A stretch of DNA of 64,000 bases from Gari tellinella (lineage: Eukaryota; Mollusca; Bivalvia; Cardiida; Psammobiidae): the NCBI GenBank assembly GCA_922989275.2, contig OV277866.1:34551246-34615245 (forward strand). The letters are read 5' to 3'. The notes beneath the pieces were generated by a model. It saw only the letters and a program-made list of their open reading frames with translations. It searched no databases and was not told where the DNA came from. The position numbers were made by a program, and so were the translations under genes. Below are positions 1 to 12,500 of the stretch, in pieces (positions within the stretch are counted from its first letter, which is position 1; every line of letters begins with the position of its first letter).

Positions 1-1420
1 CCAGTTCTACCAAATTTCTCAAAACAAGCAGATATTGGCGATCAATATGTTGAAATGCGTTGCAGTTGAAGAAAGAAGATATTGATGTTTAATATATAGC
101 TTATGTTAACGAGTTTAGGGCACACTGGACGTAAAACGTCCATGACCATAACGTGGTATTTCAAAGTGCCTCTGAATACAATATTTCGAGTACTTTTGTG
201 ATAAGTACAATCCGCATTCTAGACATGTTTAATGTTTTTTCCTGTAAGGTCGATTGATGACAAACAACTTTTCGAAAGCCGTGTTAACCAACGTCCCCAT
301 ACACGCTTTACTAGGGAAAATACATAAATCGTCGAGTTCGGAGGTGTGACGTAACGTAGAGAGAGACTCAAAATTTAATAGTTCAATTCAATGCACATTC
401 AACCTAGTATAGTGTGCCATTTTCCTTTTCGAAACGTATGAGTTGAAAACGTGATCGGTTAGAAGATCATCTTAGTTTACTTTAGGAAGGACAATAGTTA
501 CGAGTATGTGTCAAAAGTCAATCGGCGTCTGATCAGAAAAAAGTAAACATTTTGTACTCGAGTCAGATTTGAAGATTGATAATGTGGTTGTTTCTTACTG
601 TTAGCACATTGCTAAACCATCGCTCTACTTCAATTACATCAATACATTGCTCCATTGATACGCTTTTACACGGCTCTTGTTCTGAACATAGAATACATTT
701 TTAATATACAAGGATAAGGGGTAAGCAATCTACCTGAAATATCGAAACAAAACAATGCAATTTGAGTGGTTGTAAAGTTGATGCTATTGTATCCTTTTGA
801 CTAAGGCATATTAAACACTAGTTTTACTTAAGTGTCGGCTTGACTACACATACAATACCCGTCATTTTGTAATATAAAGGCTTCGCTACGACGCACGTCG
901 GTTACTTCACTGTTACATGTCACTATGCAGACTTACCCGTATGAAACTGGATCGTATGTGTGACAGTTGTTGACAGTTTATAGGCCAAACAGATCGGATT
1001 TCCATTTTTCAAAAATAGGAGATTTGCTGGAGTTTTATGCGGAAATAGATGTGTTTATGTAGAAATACCCAAAATAATTCCAATGTGGCGTAAGAGTCAG
1101 CAGAGGTCACGTTGTCAAGACAAACGATTACATTTTATGTCAAAATAATTCATTAGATTAGCCCTTATCATGCTAAGCACGGCTTGTCTAACAGTTGCAA
1201 ACACGTTGGATCCAGATAATATGCCACCTAACTCGGCGTCTGATCTGCTTCCAAACTGGTTGTCACTCGTATTCACCTTTTTATTCTGTTACAAAACCCT
1301 GAAACATTATTTTCAGATTTTTAGCAGATGATGTATCTGAAACGGATAACAATTCAGCATGATAAGAGTCACAATTGAATTAATACATATTGTCGGTTTC
1401 CACAGATCTAACTTTGGTAT
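1..1420. other. No gene recognised
   Basis: AT-rich sequence with stops in all frames and no exon-like block with convincing splice borders. Around 1225-1262 there is one arm of a dispersed hairpin repeat (GGCGTCTGATCTG followed by a CCAAACTGGTT-like stretch), whose full palindromic form is at 14248-14301. Confidence 0.5.
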
Positions 1421-1771
1421 GGATGGCAACGATATTCCGAATAACCAGTTAGCCGAACACACGCCAGTTTATCGGTTAGAAAAATCGGTAACCGGTTAAT
1501 CGCAAAATACATCGTATATACGTTCAAATTCTTATTCAGCTAAATGTTCCAGTAAAGTTTCTATAATTCGTAAGATACTCGCTGTCAGATAATCTGTCAA
1601 AGGTGTGGAGGAGATAGACTTAGAGTGATGGTGTCATTTACAAAGAGATTGTGATAATTATCACTCATGTTCCGTCACAATTGCGGGTCGAGATCGAGCG
1701 GATAACCCGTTAGCCGTTCAGAAGATTACACGGTTGACCGGTTTTTTAAAATAAAACGATTATTGCCATCC
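1421..1771. repeat. Small TIR element (MITE-like)
   Basis: The block starts GGATGGCAACGAT and ends in the imperfect inverse ATTATTGCCATCC. Both ends carry mirrored GGTTA/TAACC-rich tracts (CCAGTTAGCCG on the left, CGTTAGCCG on the right), so about 350 bp can fold back. It has no coding capacity. A flanking CTTTGGTA/CTTTAGTA pair may be a diverged 8-bp duplication as in hAT elements, but it is not flush with both ends, so the superfamily is unresolved. Confidence 0.45.
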
Positions 1772-2029
1772 TTTAACTTTAGTAATGTTTTATTGAGTTA
1801 TGAAGGTACTGTTCCCCCCCAATAACATTGTTAATGATGAAAAGCCGTATGACGCTCCTAAATAAATTGGTGTAATACAGGCTAACGCAATCCAATTGCT
1901 ATTCAGATTTAAACCAAGTGGTAGCAGTTTCAATACTATTATTATCTATCCATTTCAAAGCAATGATGCTGCCTTTTGAAAAAGACAATCATTACGTAGC
2001 GTCATCAATAAACAGTTAATCAGTCGAGA

Positions 2030-2300
2030 ACATCCTGCATGTAGTGAATAAACCATAAGGGGATTTTCGTTTGAATCCCCATTGATGAACAGGCATATTC
2101 TTAAGCAATATATGTACCGCGAATTGCTTCTATCTGCACAGGTGTTAAACATGTACATATAAATGGTCTGAGCAGGTACGGCGTCTTACTACGCGTTGGC
2201 AGTGCTCAATAGTGTAGGCAAGATGGCTCAATGATCATGGGAGTGAATTAGCAGTCGTCTAAAGGTCATTCGGACTGAATGTAGACTAAAACTTCGAATT
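2030..2300 (+). repeat. SINE-like repeat, copy 1
   Basis: This stretch shares a long colinear similarity with 45600-45860. Common landmarks in the same order are a GAATCCCC/AATCCCCGATGA block, ATGTACCGC, a GTTAAACATGTACAT-type block, TTAGCAGTGCTCAATA/TTGGCAGTGCTCAATA, GTAGGCAA, ATGATCA and TCATTCGGA. The second copy is preceded by a B-box-like GAGTTCGATCCCC, suggesting a tRNA-derived head that is missing or worn here. Confidence 0.55.
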
Positions 2301-3819
2301 TTAATTTAAAGTAATAGTGGAATCAACATCAACTGAGCTTAAGGTTCAGATATACTTAAAATCGCGACAGCCGTGATGTTTGTGACGAAACTATCACGGG
2401 TTTAGCTATGGTGTCACTGTTTGTCATGGGCAGCGTCACGGGGTTAAGTAATACCGCCACTGATTATATAATTGTCGTTATCCTTATAATTGTTCTTATT
2501 TTATTCTGTAACGATAGGTTGTCATGGGTAACATAAAAAAGTTTGCCAACGTCATCATGGCCATATAATGCCTGTGCATCACGGGATTCGTTACGTCATA
2601 CTTGTGGTCGTTACACCACGGGTTCTTTTTAATATAACGTCGTTACTATTCTTCTCTAGAGACTATAATAAGAAATGATTCAGAATACATAATTAAAATA
2701 CAAAATAAGGATGTTTCTTATGTACCACGCTTTAAACATGCGTACTCATTTATCTCTAAGGATATATCATTCAATATAAATACTGCCGTTTCGCACAACA
2801 TTTGACGATATTAATAGTTTAAGGAGATGGGAGGGGGTAGCATTATTCGCGGGCCGATGATCATCGATGGATCAACCAAGACACAGCCGGGCTTCCAATC
2901 AAAATGTATGAAATCGAGGGTTTAAATAATTGTAATACTTTGTGTTTAAAAGCAACGAAAACAATTGCAGTAATTCATCTATAGAATTGCAAAACTATAA
3001 TTTATGCCTTATCATGCTCGTAGGCTATTGCATTAATCTACTGTTTCTTGTAAAATGCTTACACGTTGCACAACATGAACTACACTAGCACATGACTTAG
3101 CTTGCAGAGTATGCCTGTCGTATGTACGATCCAATTAAACTAATATTTTATGACAAACATGCTGTGTGTATACTACATTCAACAAACGTTCCGACCAAGA
3201 TTATTCCATGTCCTGTCAAGCATCGATGGTATTGCGCTTTGCCGTGCATCACTAACTATGCATATACCACTTCGCAGATTTTGTATTTAAGCGTACTCAA
3301 AATATTTAGATTAACAGATCTAAAAGTGATACTTGTGTCGGCCATCGTTTATTCAAGTGGGAAATTTTGATAACAACATTTTATCTTTTGATATTTTCTT
3401 GTTGCAGATTGCGAATTTGGTCTGCATTTTATCACGTAATCTGATTATGTGAAGTCAATGATACAACTTATCTTGGGTGATCAAAACTCCTATCTACCAT
3501 GTCCAGACATGTTAATAAAATATAAATATATATTTCCACAATTTATTAGATTAAGCACAAATATTTAGCCCTTTTACGGCCGCATACCAGGTAAAACCTA
3601 TTTCCAAACAGTTTAAATCCTGGTAAGTTGCCGCGTGACGTATTTCGTCCGTCAATTTGATACATAAAGTCTAAATTTGAGAAATAAAAGCCAAGGACCA
3701 CAATTAAATATTGAAGACGTCATGTTCGTGAAGGGATTAGGTAACTACCCAAGCATATCGCTTTTTACATTTTTGTCAATGGTACTGTGAAATATTTTTT
3801 TGTTTTCAGGTTTTTCATC
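2301..3819. other. No gene recognised
   Basis: No supported exon or RNA gene. Short reading frames around 3122-3370 have no recognisable domain. It is the region upstream of the first coding exon of the PARP14-like locus, so a promoter or noncoding first exon could lie here. An intron-like pyrimidine tract and AG end at 3819. Confidence 0.4.
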
Positions 3820-3844
3820 CCCGCAACGATGGATGAACATTCTG
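3820..3844 (+). pseudogene. PARP14-like exon 1 (start codon exon)
   Basis: A pyrimidine-rich acceptor ending TTTTCAG precedes 3820. The ATG at 3829-3831 opens M-D-E-H-S and then one base, and is followed by the strong donor GTAAGA at 3845. The leftover base joins in frame to the exon at 5634, giving an acidic leader ahead of the first RRM. The acceptor upstream implies a noncoding exon further 5'. This block is supported only by phase match and splice signals, because five residues carry no domain signal. Confidence 0.5.
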
Positions 3845-4763
3845 GTAAGAAGAATTGTGTAGGGTATATGACGATATTTCTCTGATAAACGTGAATGTAC
3901 TAAAACAAAATGAGTTCATTTCAAAGAGCTCTGAACGATAACAGACGAGGTCTTATCCGGTTCCGACTATTTGGCCATCAAAGTGTAATAAATCCTCAAA
4001 ATCTTAGAGAAACTCATCCTTTAATATACTCTATTTCAAAGCTTTTTGTTTTGTTTTAAGGAGAAAATAACACGTGTGTACATTTCTTTATCGTTATTTA
4101 ATAAACAGACGATAATTAATGCATTAAACATTTGATTTAGTTTTTACAGATCTGCGAAGCAATATCTCATTTTATTATATAACTATTCTAAAAACAAGTA
4201 AATACAGGCCATACAATCTTTTTCCGTATCAGATGGTCTGTATCAGATGGCATACATGCTACACAATGTTGACGTCACTGCTTTTATGCAACACAAGTTG
4301 TACACGATCTATAAATATAAAGAAGCGTAGCGCATGATGTTTCGGAATTCCAGGTCCGATGCTATTTTTAAAAAAAGTTGAAACTAAGAATTTGTCAACT
4401 TTGAATATTTAATTTCCATTTTCAGCGTGAATAACCCACATCACCGACTTTTACTAATGTTTTTCTCCAATGGATAAAGCTAAAAACAGTTCAATTTGTG
4501 TTCTGAAACGATTAAATGACCGTTACTTGCAAAACGCCACTTTTTAAATAACGGTTTCAATCGAGAACAAGGTGATACGTAATAAAAAATAATGACGTAA
4601 TTTATTGGTGGTCACATGACTTCCATAAATAGTTTTGCATAGAACTCAGGATATTTAACGTTATAAGGGGCTACATGTATGCGTATGTGATTATTCGGTT
4701 GAACAATATATAGATCTAGATCTAGTCCCAAACAGTTTAGGTATATAATAAAAGGAACATTAT
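3845..4763 (+). other. Intron sequence, nothing recognised
   Basis: First part of the intron between exon 1 and the first RRM exon. It is AT-rich, without a supported ORF or RNA gene. Confidence 0.4.
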
Positions 4764-4902
4764 CCACAGTGTGTGATCCGGGGTCTTATATCAGTTCTCG
4801 TTGGTTGTGTAATCCAGATCACACTCGAGGCTGCGCCTCTCGTGAGATCTGGATTACACAACCAACTCGAACTGATACAAGACCCTGGATCACACACTGT
4901 GG
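4764..4902. repeat. 139-bp near-perfect palindrome (fold-back MITE)
   Basis: The left arm begins CCACAGTGTGTGATCC and the right arm ends GGATCACACACTGTGG. The arms pair over roughly 60 bp with few mismatches, including a shared GTTGGTTGTGTAATCCAGAT tract, around a short loop GGCTGCGCCTCTC. The whole unit would extrude as a long hairpin. It sits in the first intron of the PARP14-like locus and has no coding capacity. Confidence 0.85.
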
Positions 4903-5343
4903 TGATATTCCGTTTGTACATAAGAACATCGCGTTTAAATTAATCTCGAAATATAAGGTAACTAGATAGCTAAAAAATTATCCTTGTTTTAAAAGGATTT
5001 TTACTTTGTTTGATACATAATGTAGCAAATGGGTAGCATGTATTGAACATGTTTTGTTATTGATGATACATACACAGGAATTTAATAGAATAATTCCTGT
5101 CCTTAAAGTAATGAGATATTTCCTTGAAAACACGTTTTTGTTTATTATTGTCATTTTTTCTTGAATGTAAATTTAGGAAGAAAACATAAAATGATTCGAG
5201 TTGGCAAAAATATTTACTTTTACAAAAGGATGATGGTATCCAAGATACAAACGAGCTTTTTTTGTTATCGCGTACCCTGAATATACAATAGTATGCTTTG
5301 AAATAGAATAGTTTAATTCAAGGGACAAGAAAGACATACTGAT
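4903..5343 (+). other. Intron sequence, nothing recognised
   Basis: AT-rich continuation of the intron before the first RRM exon. No feature found. Confidence 0.4.
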
Positions 5344-5472
5344 TCCTTTGAAAGCACAGAAAACAAAGCAAATACTGAAAATTGCAGACTCGGTTTAATT
5401 GAGTCTGTTCATGAGCAATACTTAAATATGCAACAGTGCTCACGCCCCCTAGCACCAGCTTAAGCGGAATTC
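5344..5472 (+). repeat. Left arm of a 129-bp inverted repeat pair
   Basis: From TCCTTTGAAAGCACAG to CTTAAGCGGAATTC this arm is matched in reverse complement by 8212-8340. Only scattered differences are visible (for example CTTAAATATGCAAC here against GTTGCATATTTCAG there). The two arms enclose about 2.7 kb that includes two RRM blocks. It could be one structure or two copies of a dispersed repeat inserted head-to-head. Confidence 0.85.
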
Positions 5473-5633
5473 AAAACCGCTCTATCACGAGCAATTTATG
5501 GTTCTTGTGTTATGTTCACCGTGCTTTAAACAGTCACCTATCGTAAACATTTTATAATTTACACAATTTTGTAATATACGTTTAACGGAATTAACAACAT
5601 GTTTAAGTGTTTTTGCGTGTTGATGTTTTCAAG

Positions 5634-5837
5634 CTACGGACGACGATGAAAACACACACGCCTGTGAAAACGATAGAAACAGAAAAATAATTGTCACTAA
5701 TATTCCTGAAAATGTTGACGAGGAGACCATTGAAATATTTTTTGAAAGTAAGAGGAAATCCGGCGGCGAATCTGTGGAAAACATAGAATACGATCGAACA
5801 CACCACTCAGCTGTGATTGAATTCGAGGACGTTGACA
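5634..5837 (+). pseudogene. PARP14-like exon: RRM1 first part
   Basis: The acceptor TTTTCAAG precedes 5634 and the donor GTGAGT follows 5837. The length is 204 bp, phase 1 on both sides. After an acidic leader the product shows the RRM beta-1 strand KIIVTNIPENV (RNP2-like), helix 1 with EETIEIFFES, the family-typical KSGGESVENIEY and beta-3 HSAVIEFEDVD. The exon is free of stops. In PARP14/PARP10 proteins such RRMs are at the N-terminus. The alternate helix and strand are in the next exon at 6622. Confidence 0.75.
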
Positions 5838-6621
5838 GTGAGTATGAACGAATTCGGGTTGCGCTAAATCGAGAAAATACATATTATCCTTTCTCGTTTG
5901 AGAGAAATCTCGTACACACAGAATACAATAGACTCATTGCAGGGTTTTTTTGTTGTTGTTTTAATCTGAATAGAAAGCATACTGGCACCAGAGCAGTCGC
6001 CGAAGTAATAGGAGTCTTAACCGGCCCCTAAACGTTTTCAGTAAACATACCTGACTTAGCACGCATGCGTTTATTTAAGCGTAATAAATCCCCACTGTTT
6101 AATGAAACAAATGTCTATCGATATTGAATAAATAGGACCCTCAACGATTTCCAGACCAAGGTGTATACACCGCTTGCCGCAACATTCTTCTCTGGTAATA
6201 CATGTACTTGTAATGTCTCAGTAAATCGATATCCTTCTGATTTTATTATGTTAGAATATAGATATCAAATTGATAAGATTTTGATAATTATTCCTCCAAG
6301 TAGTAGTATTTTTCCAAAGGGTGACTAAATCTGTGTGGCAGTAACGTTATTCTTGGTTTAATGAATCGCTTATTATCTAAATGTGTTCAAGTTTTAAACT
6401 GAACGGTTGCCGTGTGCATTGTTTGTGAAAATGTGATTGCTATTGTCATAAACTTAGGTAGGTGTATTGTATCTTCAACATTGTTATCTTTGACGTGGTG
6501 TTAGAACGAATGACTATAGCATGATTCATGATGTATTGCTGAAAATGCAACAACAGATAATTACTTGCAATTAAATTGTCTTTTTTTAATACGTTGCATT
6601 ACATGTTTTGTTTTATTAAAG

Positions 6622-6708
6622 TTGCGGACTCGGTCATATCGTTTGCGGAGGATTCACCAATCAAACTGGCAGGAGCAGTCATAACAATACAAGCCTTTAC
6701 ATGCCAAG
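6622..6708 (+). pseudogene. PARP14-like exon: RRM1 last part
   Basis: The acceptor ATTAAAG precedes the exon and the donor GTATGC follows. It is 87 bp, phase 1-1. It encodes ADSVISFAEDSPIKLAG and then the last strand AVITIQAFTCQ. The same pattern recurs at 8701 (VDSVLSFVQNS, VVEVQIYTG), which supports it as the alpha-2/beta-4 half of an RRM. It is intact. The ATG-initiated reading often assigned to this stretch would start inside the intron. Confidence 0.68.
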
Positions 6709-7233
6709 GTATGCTAGAGAGTAATTGTAAAGAAATAATTTACTGTCGAGAATATCTTTTTTTTCTCGTTTCAAAAAAATGAAGAGCGAACATAGTGTTC
6801 AAAACGACAGCTTTAAAATGTTGACTTATCGTACCATAACAGATTAGCTATTTCTTCACTTCATTGAACCTATAAATAGTATTTGTATGCAGTTGCAGGT
6901 GTAGCAAACATAACATGTATCGTCTTGCACAATTGTTATGTTTGATAATTGAGGTTAACGAGTTTTGCAAACGGATGCTGTTTTTTTCTTTTTCTTGTCG
7001 TATAGCCTTTTTTAAACGAGACGAGAGCTGCAGACATTATCAGATGACCAATTTGCAAATGTCAACTTTTCAGTTGGTTGAACAATGATTCTTTAACCCC
7101 ATTACCAGGTAGTATTTTTAAATATCGTAATTGTACGTTTAACAGTAGCTTAAAACCATTCATTTACGAAAATGGTGTTTGTATTTTCTTCAAATACGTT
7201 TCGTTCAATTATATGCACTGTATCTTGTTCTAG

Positions 7234-7307
7234 GACCCCGACTTGAGGACGAAAACAATGATGATATGGAAAAAAACACGAAAATATTTGTCACTAATCT
7301 CCCGTAG
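7234..7307 (+). pseudogene. PARP14-like exon: RRM2 first part, truncated by a stop
   Basis: The acceptor TTGTTCTAG precedes 7234. In phase 1 the block reads an acidic leader and then KIFVTNLP, nearly the same beta-1 strand as in RRM1 (KIIVTNIP), and then TAG at 7305-7307. Beyond the stop, similarity to helix 1 is lost and no donor is evident. Either a deletion removed the rest of the half-domain or the exon has decayed. A one-codon change alone would not account for the missing helix. Confidence 0.6.
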
Positions 7308-7582
7308 GGCGTTTACGTTAAATTTACCCCCGAAGCTAATGTAGTCATACCGTCATGAGCGGCAAAGAGATGTTGCTTATTCCTTATATGTATATTTATA
7401 TTTTCTGTCTTGTCAATTTAATGTGTTTATTGGCCAGCTTTGTTTTCTGTATAAGAAATTATCATATACCGGTCAAAAAGTTTTGATAGATGTAATGTCG
7501 ATGTAATAGCCATTCCAGTTTCTAAATATGGTGAGAAACTACATGTACTGTAACTGTATTAAAAATTCAGGATTTTTTCCAG

Positions 7583-7677
7583 TAAACTTTCTCTCTGTGA
7601 ATGGAAAAGACTTAAAAGGCAAACAAATAACAGTGCAACTTGAATATCTATTGCCAAAGCACATTCAAAAAATACAG
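7583..7677 (+). pseudogene. PARP14-like exon: RRM last part (RRM2 or relic)
   Basis: The acceptor tract TTTTTTCCAG precedes 7583. The product FLSVNGKDLKGKQITVQLEY resembles the alpha-2/beta-4 half of the family's RRMs (a G-K-x-I-T-V-Q strand). The putative donor GTCGCG is weak, and the 95-bp length breaks the otherwise regular phase 1-1 pattern, so the 3' border is uncertain. Confidence 0.45.
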
Positions 7678-8211
7678 GTCGCGGTTGTTTTCTTAACCCA
7701 TTTACACACATAGCAACGCGATGGCAACGACCTATGGGTCTGTATCACTCCGCTAGTGTCATATGACCGTCGACCAATGGGAGCTTAGTGTTAAGTGCCC
7801 GATGTAGTCTATTTGAAGAAGTCCACAAATAGCACGGGGGAAATCCGAACTGGCTCAAACCAGTTTCGAATTGTAAGTTCATCGGCAGATGTACTGCATA
7901 TTTTAATTAGGATTACATAAAGACTTTACAGGGTGCATGTAAATATTAGTAATTATCCGATATGAGTAGCAATCTACACAAATTAGATGTCCATATGTGT
8001 CGTCGTCGAATGTTTGGTAATATGATAGAAATTTTAGATCATTGAACCGAGACATTTGTCTCCCCTTATTCAGATTTATATAATTCACAACAGCAGATGT
8101 TAAGTGCTTGTGTGGCGACTGTAAAATGTCGCCCCGTACTTCACTCTCAGTGTTGTTATACTTTCTGGTCCTTTGGAATCATTGATTTCAGCGCATTTAC
8201 AGTTGAAAGTT

Positions 8212-8340
8212 GAATTCCGCTTAAGCTGGTGCTAGTGGGCGTGAGCACTGTTGCATATTTCAGTATTGCTCATGAACAGACTCAATTAAACCGAGTCTGC
8301 AATTTTCAGTATTTGCTTTGTTTTCTGTGCTTTCAAAGGA
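8212..8340 (-). repeat. Right arm of the 129-bp inverted repeat pair
   Basis: Reverse complement of 5344-5472, starting GAATTCCGCTTAAGCTGG. It lies where the first half of an RRM3 exon would be expected and may have replaced it. Confidence 0.85.
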
Positions 8341-8700
8341 TCTCCCCTTATTCATATTTATTTAAGAGACATGATGTTTTAAGGAGAGTCTTGTTGATAG
8401 TCCTCAGACAAAATATATGTAAGTATGATTTCATGGATGGTACCAATAATATTACAAATTACGAATGAAAATACCGCACGTTAGTTTCCCAATGCCTTAT
8501 GTAAACATGCAGAAAAGTACTGTTGACTAAGTTTGTTTGAAAAAGAAATGCCGTTGTATTTCATGTAAGTTTATAAAAAAAACATGTACTTTTAACCTTT
8601 TCAGTATTAAGGCTTTGTTAATATTACTCTGTTTCAGTACTATGGTTTGATTGAAGATATTTATATCGTGAAATAAGTTTTCATTATTATATACTTAAAG

Positions 8701-8790
8701 CCGTCGACTCTGTGTTGTCCTTCGTACAGAACTCAAAAATATCTTTACTGGGCACTGTTGTCGAGGTACAGATCTACACTGGTTTCGCAG
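8701..8790 (+). pseudogene. PARP14-like exon: RRM3 last part
   Basis: The acceptor ACTTAAAG precedes and the donor GTTGGT follows. It is 90 bp, phase 1-1. It encodes VDSVLSFVQNSKISLLG and then VVEVQIYTGFA, closely parallel to the exon at 6622, so it derives from an internal duplication. Its partner exon with the RRM core is not found upstream. The reading joins in frame to the next RRM core at 16701. Confidence 0.65.
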
Positions 8791-9507
8791 GTTGGTAGTT
8801 TTTGTAGTTTCGATAAAATTAACAAATATATTTAGAATCAATAAAAGCTTTAGTCTATTAACTATGAGGCACTTTTCTATATGACTGTAAACATAAACAT
8901 GTAATTTGTCTGCAATTCTTGATAAGATAATGTTTGTGTGTAAAGGGCTACTGTAACAGTGGAATTAAGTTATGAATTACCGTTTAACCCTTAGTTTAAA
9001 CATATTTTATTCTTATAAACGTACAATACATGTTAATACATATCATAGTACAAAAGGATTAGGTCGAAAGCATAATGCTTATGGAGACCCTCTCCTCAAC
9101 ACTGATATTTTACACAGGTGGAACAAATTTGTACAATAACACCTCTCCATCACGACCACCTAAACTTTTCCAGTTGGTAGTTTAAAGGGCAGTGGAAGTC
9201 TCAGAGGAAGATGAAAGCAAAACAGAAGGCTAAATAAAGGGGCAATCCGTTCTACTTTCATCCCGCCTCCAGCAACCACATGACCAAAACAAACATTAAC
9301 ACCTTACTATCATTTAGTGCCTTAGAAGTGGTCGTAAAAGAGAGGTGTTACCGTATAGTCTAAATGTCAATTTAAAAGAATAAATTGAAACAAGGAAATT
9401 TGCTAATTATATTTTGTATATGATTGCTCTGGAACTAAATATCGACACCTGAGAGAGATGTCCATCACGGCCCTGTGAATGCTACAAAGGTCTATTATAT
9501 CTGGTCC
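8791..9507. other. Intron sequence and probable LINE 3' untranslated region
   Basis: No exon seen. The part nearest 9507 lies downstream of the stop codon of the minus-strand LINE and is probably its 3' tail. I could not place the element's end or a target-site duplication. Confidence 0.4.
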
Positions 9508-12500
9508 TCAGTCAAATCGTTTTGTTTGCATGATAAAAGATTGCACTGCAGTAAAAATTGTTTTGTTTGTTTCAATACTGAGTAAAGCGTCGCCATATAG
9601 AAACAATTTAGTTGTTGCAGGCCGTATTGGATTCACAATACTTAAAAGATGTGTTCGTATAAGTGAATACCTGGGACAGGTGAAAAAGTAGTGTTGAACA
9701 CTTTCTATTTCTCCACAAGTACAAAGAGGTGAATCGATAATGTTTTTTTGAAACAGAGTAAGATTTAAGCTACTTGAATTAGTTCGTAGTCGACAATGTT
9801 GAATTTGGGGTTTTCTGTTTCCATGGTAATAGTAACATGGTATATTAGTGGAAGCCGAATTAATATTAATTGACCTCTTAAAAGATAGTACAGTATTAGA
9901 ATTTCTAGTTTCTACAGATAATGAGTTCCAATCACGAATCACAGATGGTAAAAAAGAATCGTAATACAATTGTGTCCTAGCATAAATAGACTTGACGTTA
10001 TCAGCATTTCTGACAGGATATCTAGATTCTTGGCCAACAAGAGGAGGTACAAGTTCAGAGAGATAGTCTGGTGTAAGATGATTAATCATTTTGTAAAAGA
10101 GTATAAGCTTATGTTTTTTCCTTCTTGTTTCAAGACATTCCCAACCTGTTTCAATTTCTAAATTATTAATGGATGCTAATTTAGTGGCCCCAGTTACTAT
10201 TCTGGCCGCTTCATATTGTATTTTGTCTAATTCTTTTTTTTCTGTTTGAGTACAATTATCCCAAATTACATCAGAATATTCTAGTAAAGGTCTAATGAAA
10301 CTTAAATAAATAATTTCGAGTGATTTTCTATCCAATTTATATTTTAGCTTACGCATTACATTAATTCTATTCCAAGCCTTTGATTTAATGTTATCGATAT
10401 GTGTATGCCATGCACCATTATTTGACAAATAAACACCAAGATGTTTGTGCGATTCATATTCCTCAATACCTGTATCTAACATGTTTAGTTCTGGGTGAAT
10501 GGGTTTATTTATTTTCCTAGAAATGATAAGGGATTCTGTTTTAGACGGATTAAAAGTTACAAGCCACGACTCCGCCCATGTGGTAATTTTGGCTATGTCA
10601 GAATTCAAAGTAACAGCCGTAGTGTTAGCATGTTCAACAACTAAATACAAACTTGTATCGTCAGCAAAAAGTCTTATATTAGATTGTATATCAGTGACAA
10701 TATCATTTATGTAAATTAAAAATAAAAGCGGACCAAGTATTGAACCCTGTGGCACTCCGGCTTTAATTGGTGACCAGCTAGACTCTGCACGGGGTATGAC
10801 TACACGTTGTCGCCTATTTGAAAGATAGCTTGAAAACCATTTTAGAAGTGTTTCAGATATACCAGTTGATTTAAGTTTTGCAAGAAGCCCCTTATGCCAT
10901 ACCCGGTCAAAAGCTTTGCTTATATCAAAAAATACCGCTCGGATTTCCTTTCCTTCATCAAGAGCCTTACAGAATGTATGATAAATAAACGCTAATTGAT
11001 TTACAGTGGAATCACCGGGAATAAATCCAGATTGAAAGGATGATATAAAATTAATTTCTCTGAGGTAATTAAATAAGTGTTTAAAAATGATACGTTCGAA
11101 AACTTTGTCAAGGTTACTTAGAAGTGAAATTGGGCGATAATTACTCACTGAAGATGGGTCACCCTTTTTAAAAACAGCACATACGTGGGCCTCTTTCCAC
11201 GTTAACGGCACAATTCCTTCACTTAAAGATTTATTCATTAGATCACAAAGAGGATCACAAATTATCGAAGAGAGTTCTCGAAGAATACGATTGTTAATTT
11301 CATCAGGTCCCGAGGCTTTGCCTAATGGGAGAATATTTAAAGTGGATTCAACTTCTTCTGGTGTAATAATGAAATCAGGCATTATGGTATTAGTTACATA
11401 TAAATTTGGAACAGGAACATTACCTTCATTGAGAATAGTTTGACTAGTGAAAAAATTGTTCAACAAATTGGCTTTATCAATTGTTTCAATTGCTTGAATA
11501 TCGTTATCAGTAAGAATTGGTATTGAACATATTTGATCAGAAGACATAAAACATTTCAGCACTTTCCACCAATCTCTTGAGGTAAGTTCATCAGTTATTA
11601 GTTTATTTGACAAATTATTATAATATAAGGTTTTCGTTTCCCGAATTGAAGAAATAGTTTCATTACGAAGTTTCCTGAAACGGTCCCAGTGGTGAACAGA
11701 TTTAGTTTTTTTTGCTTTTCTATATGCTCTCTTCCTTGACCTAATTTTGCGTTTGATAATTGATGTGATCCAAGGGGGTTCGAGTGGTTTGACTTTAACT
11801 ATTTTGTTTGGAATGTAGGCATTGGTCAATTCAAGCAGTTTGTCAGTCATTCGTTTTGTATAAATGTCTAGGTCGTCATCTTTCAGTGCTATCCAGTCAG
11901 TCTCATGTGCTTTAAGTCGAAGGTTGTCATAGTCAGCTAGGTCATATTTCCATATTTTTCTAGTAAATGACTTAAATTTTGGTTTGTTGAAATGGAAGAT
12001 GCCATAAATCGGACAATGAAAGCGTACGTCTTGATGAAGGAAAGGATCCCCTACGCCACATGATTTAAGATTACTTTTATTCTTTATTAGCATTATATCA
12101 ATAAGTGTTGACGAATGTTCAGTAAAATGTGTAGGTTCTTTGATAACCTGAGTAAGTCCATAAGTTTGGCAAATATTGTGAACCTTTCTAGCTGACTGTA
12201 CATTAAGCATATTAAAATTTAAATCGCCCATAATTATTATATCCTCTACACCAGTGTCAACAGCAGAGTGGATAGAATTCTCAATGAGGTCTAGGTATGC
12301 AGAATTTGCGTTTGGGGGGCGATACATGACGCAAAAGAGAATATGCTTGTGGCTAACAACAAGTTCAATCCAAATGCATTCTAATCCTTGGATTTCAAGA
12401 TCCTGTCTCCTACTATATGACATGTTATTTTTAACAAAAAGTGTAACCCCGCCATAATTATCATTAAGTCGATCTTTGCGTTCTGGGGGATGAAATGAAG

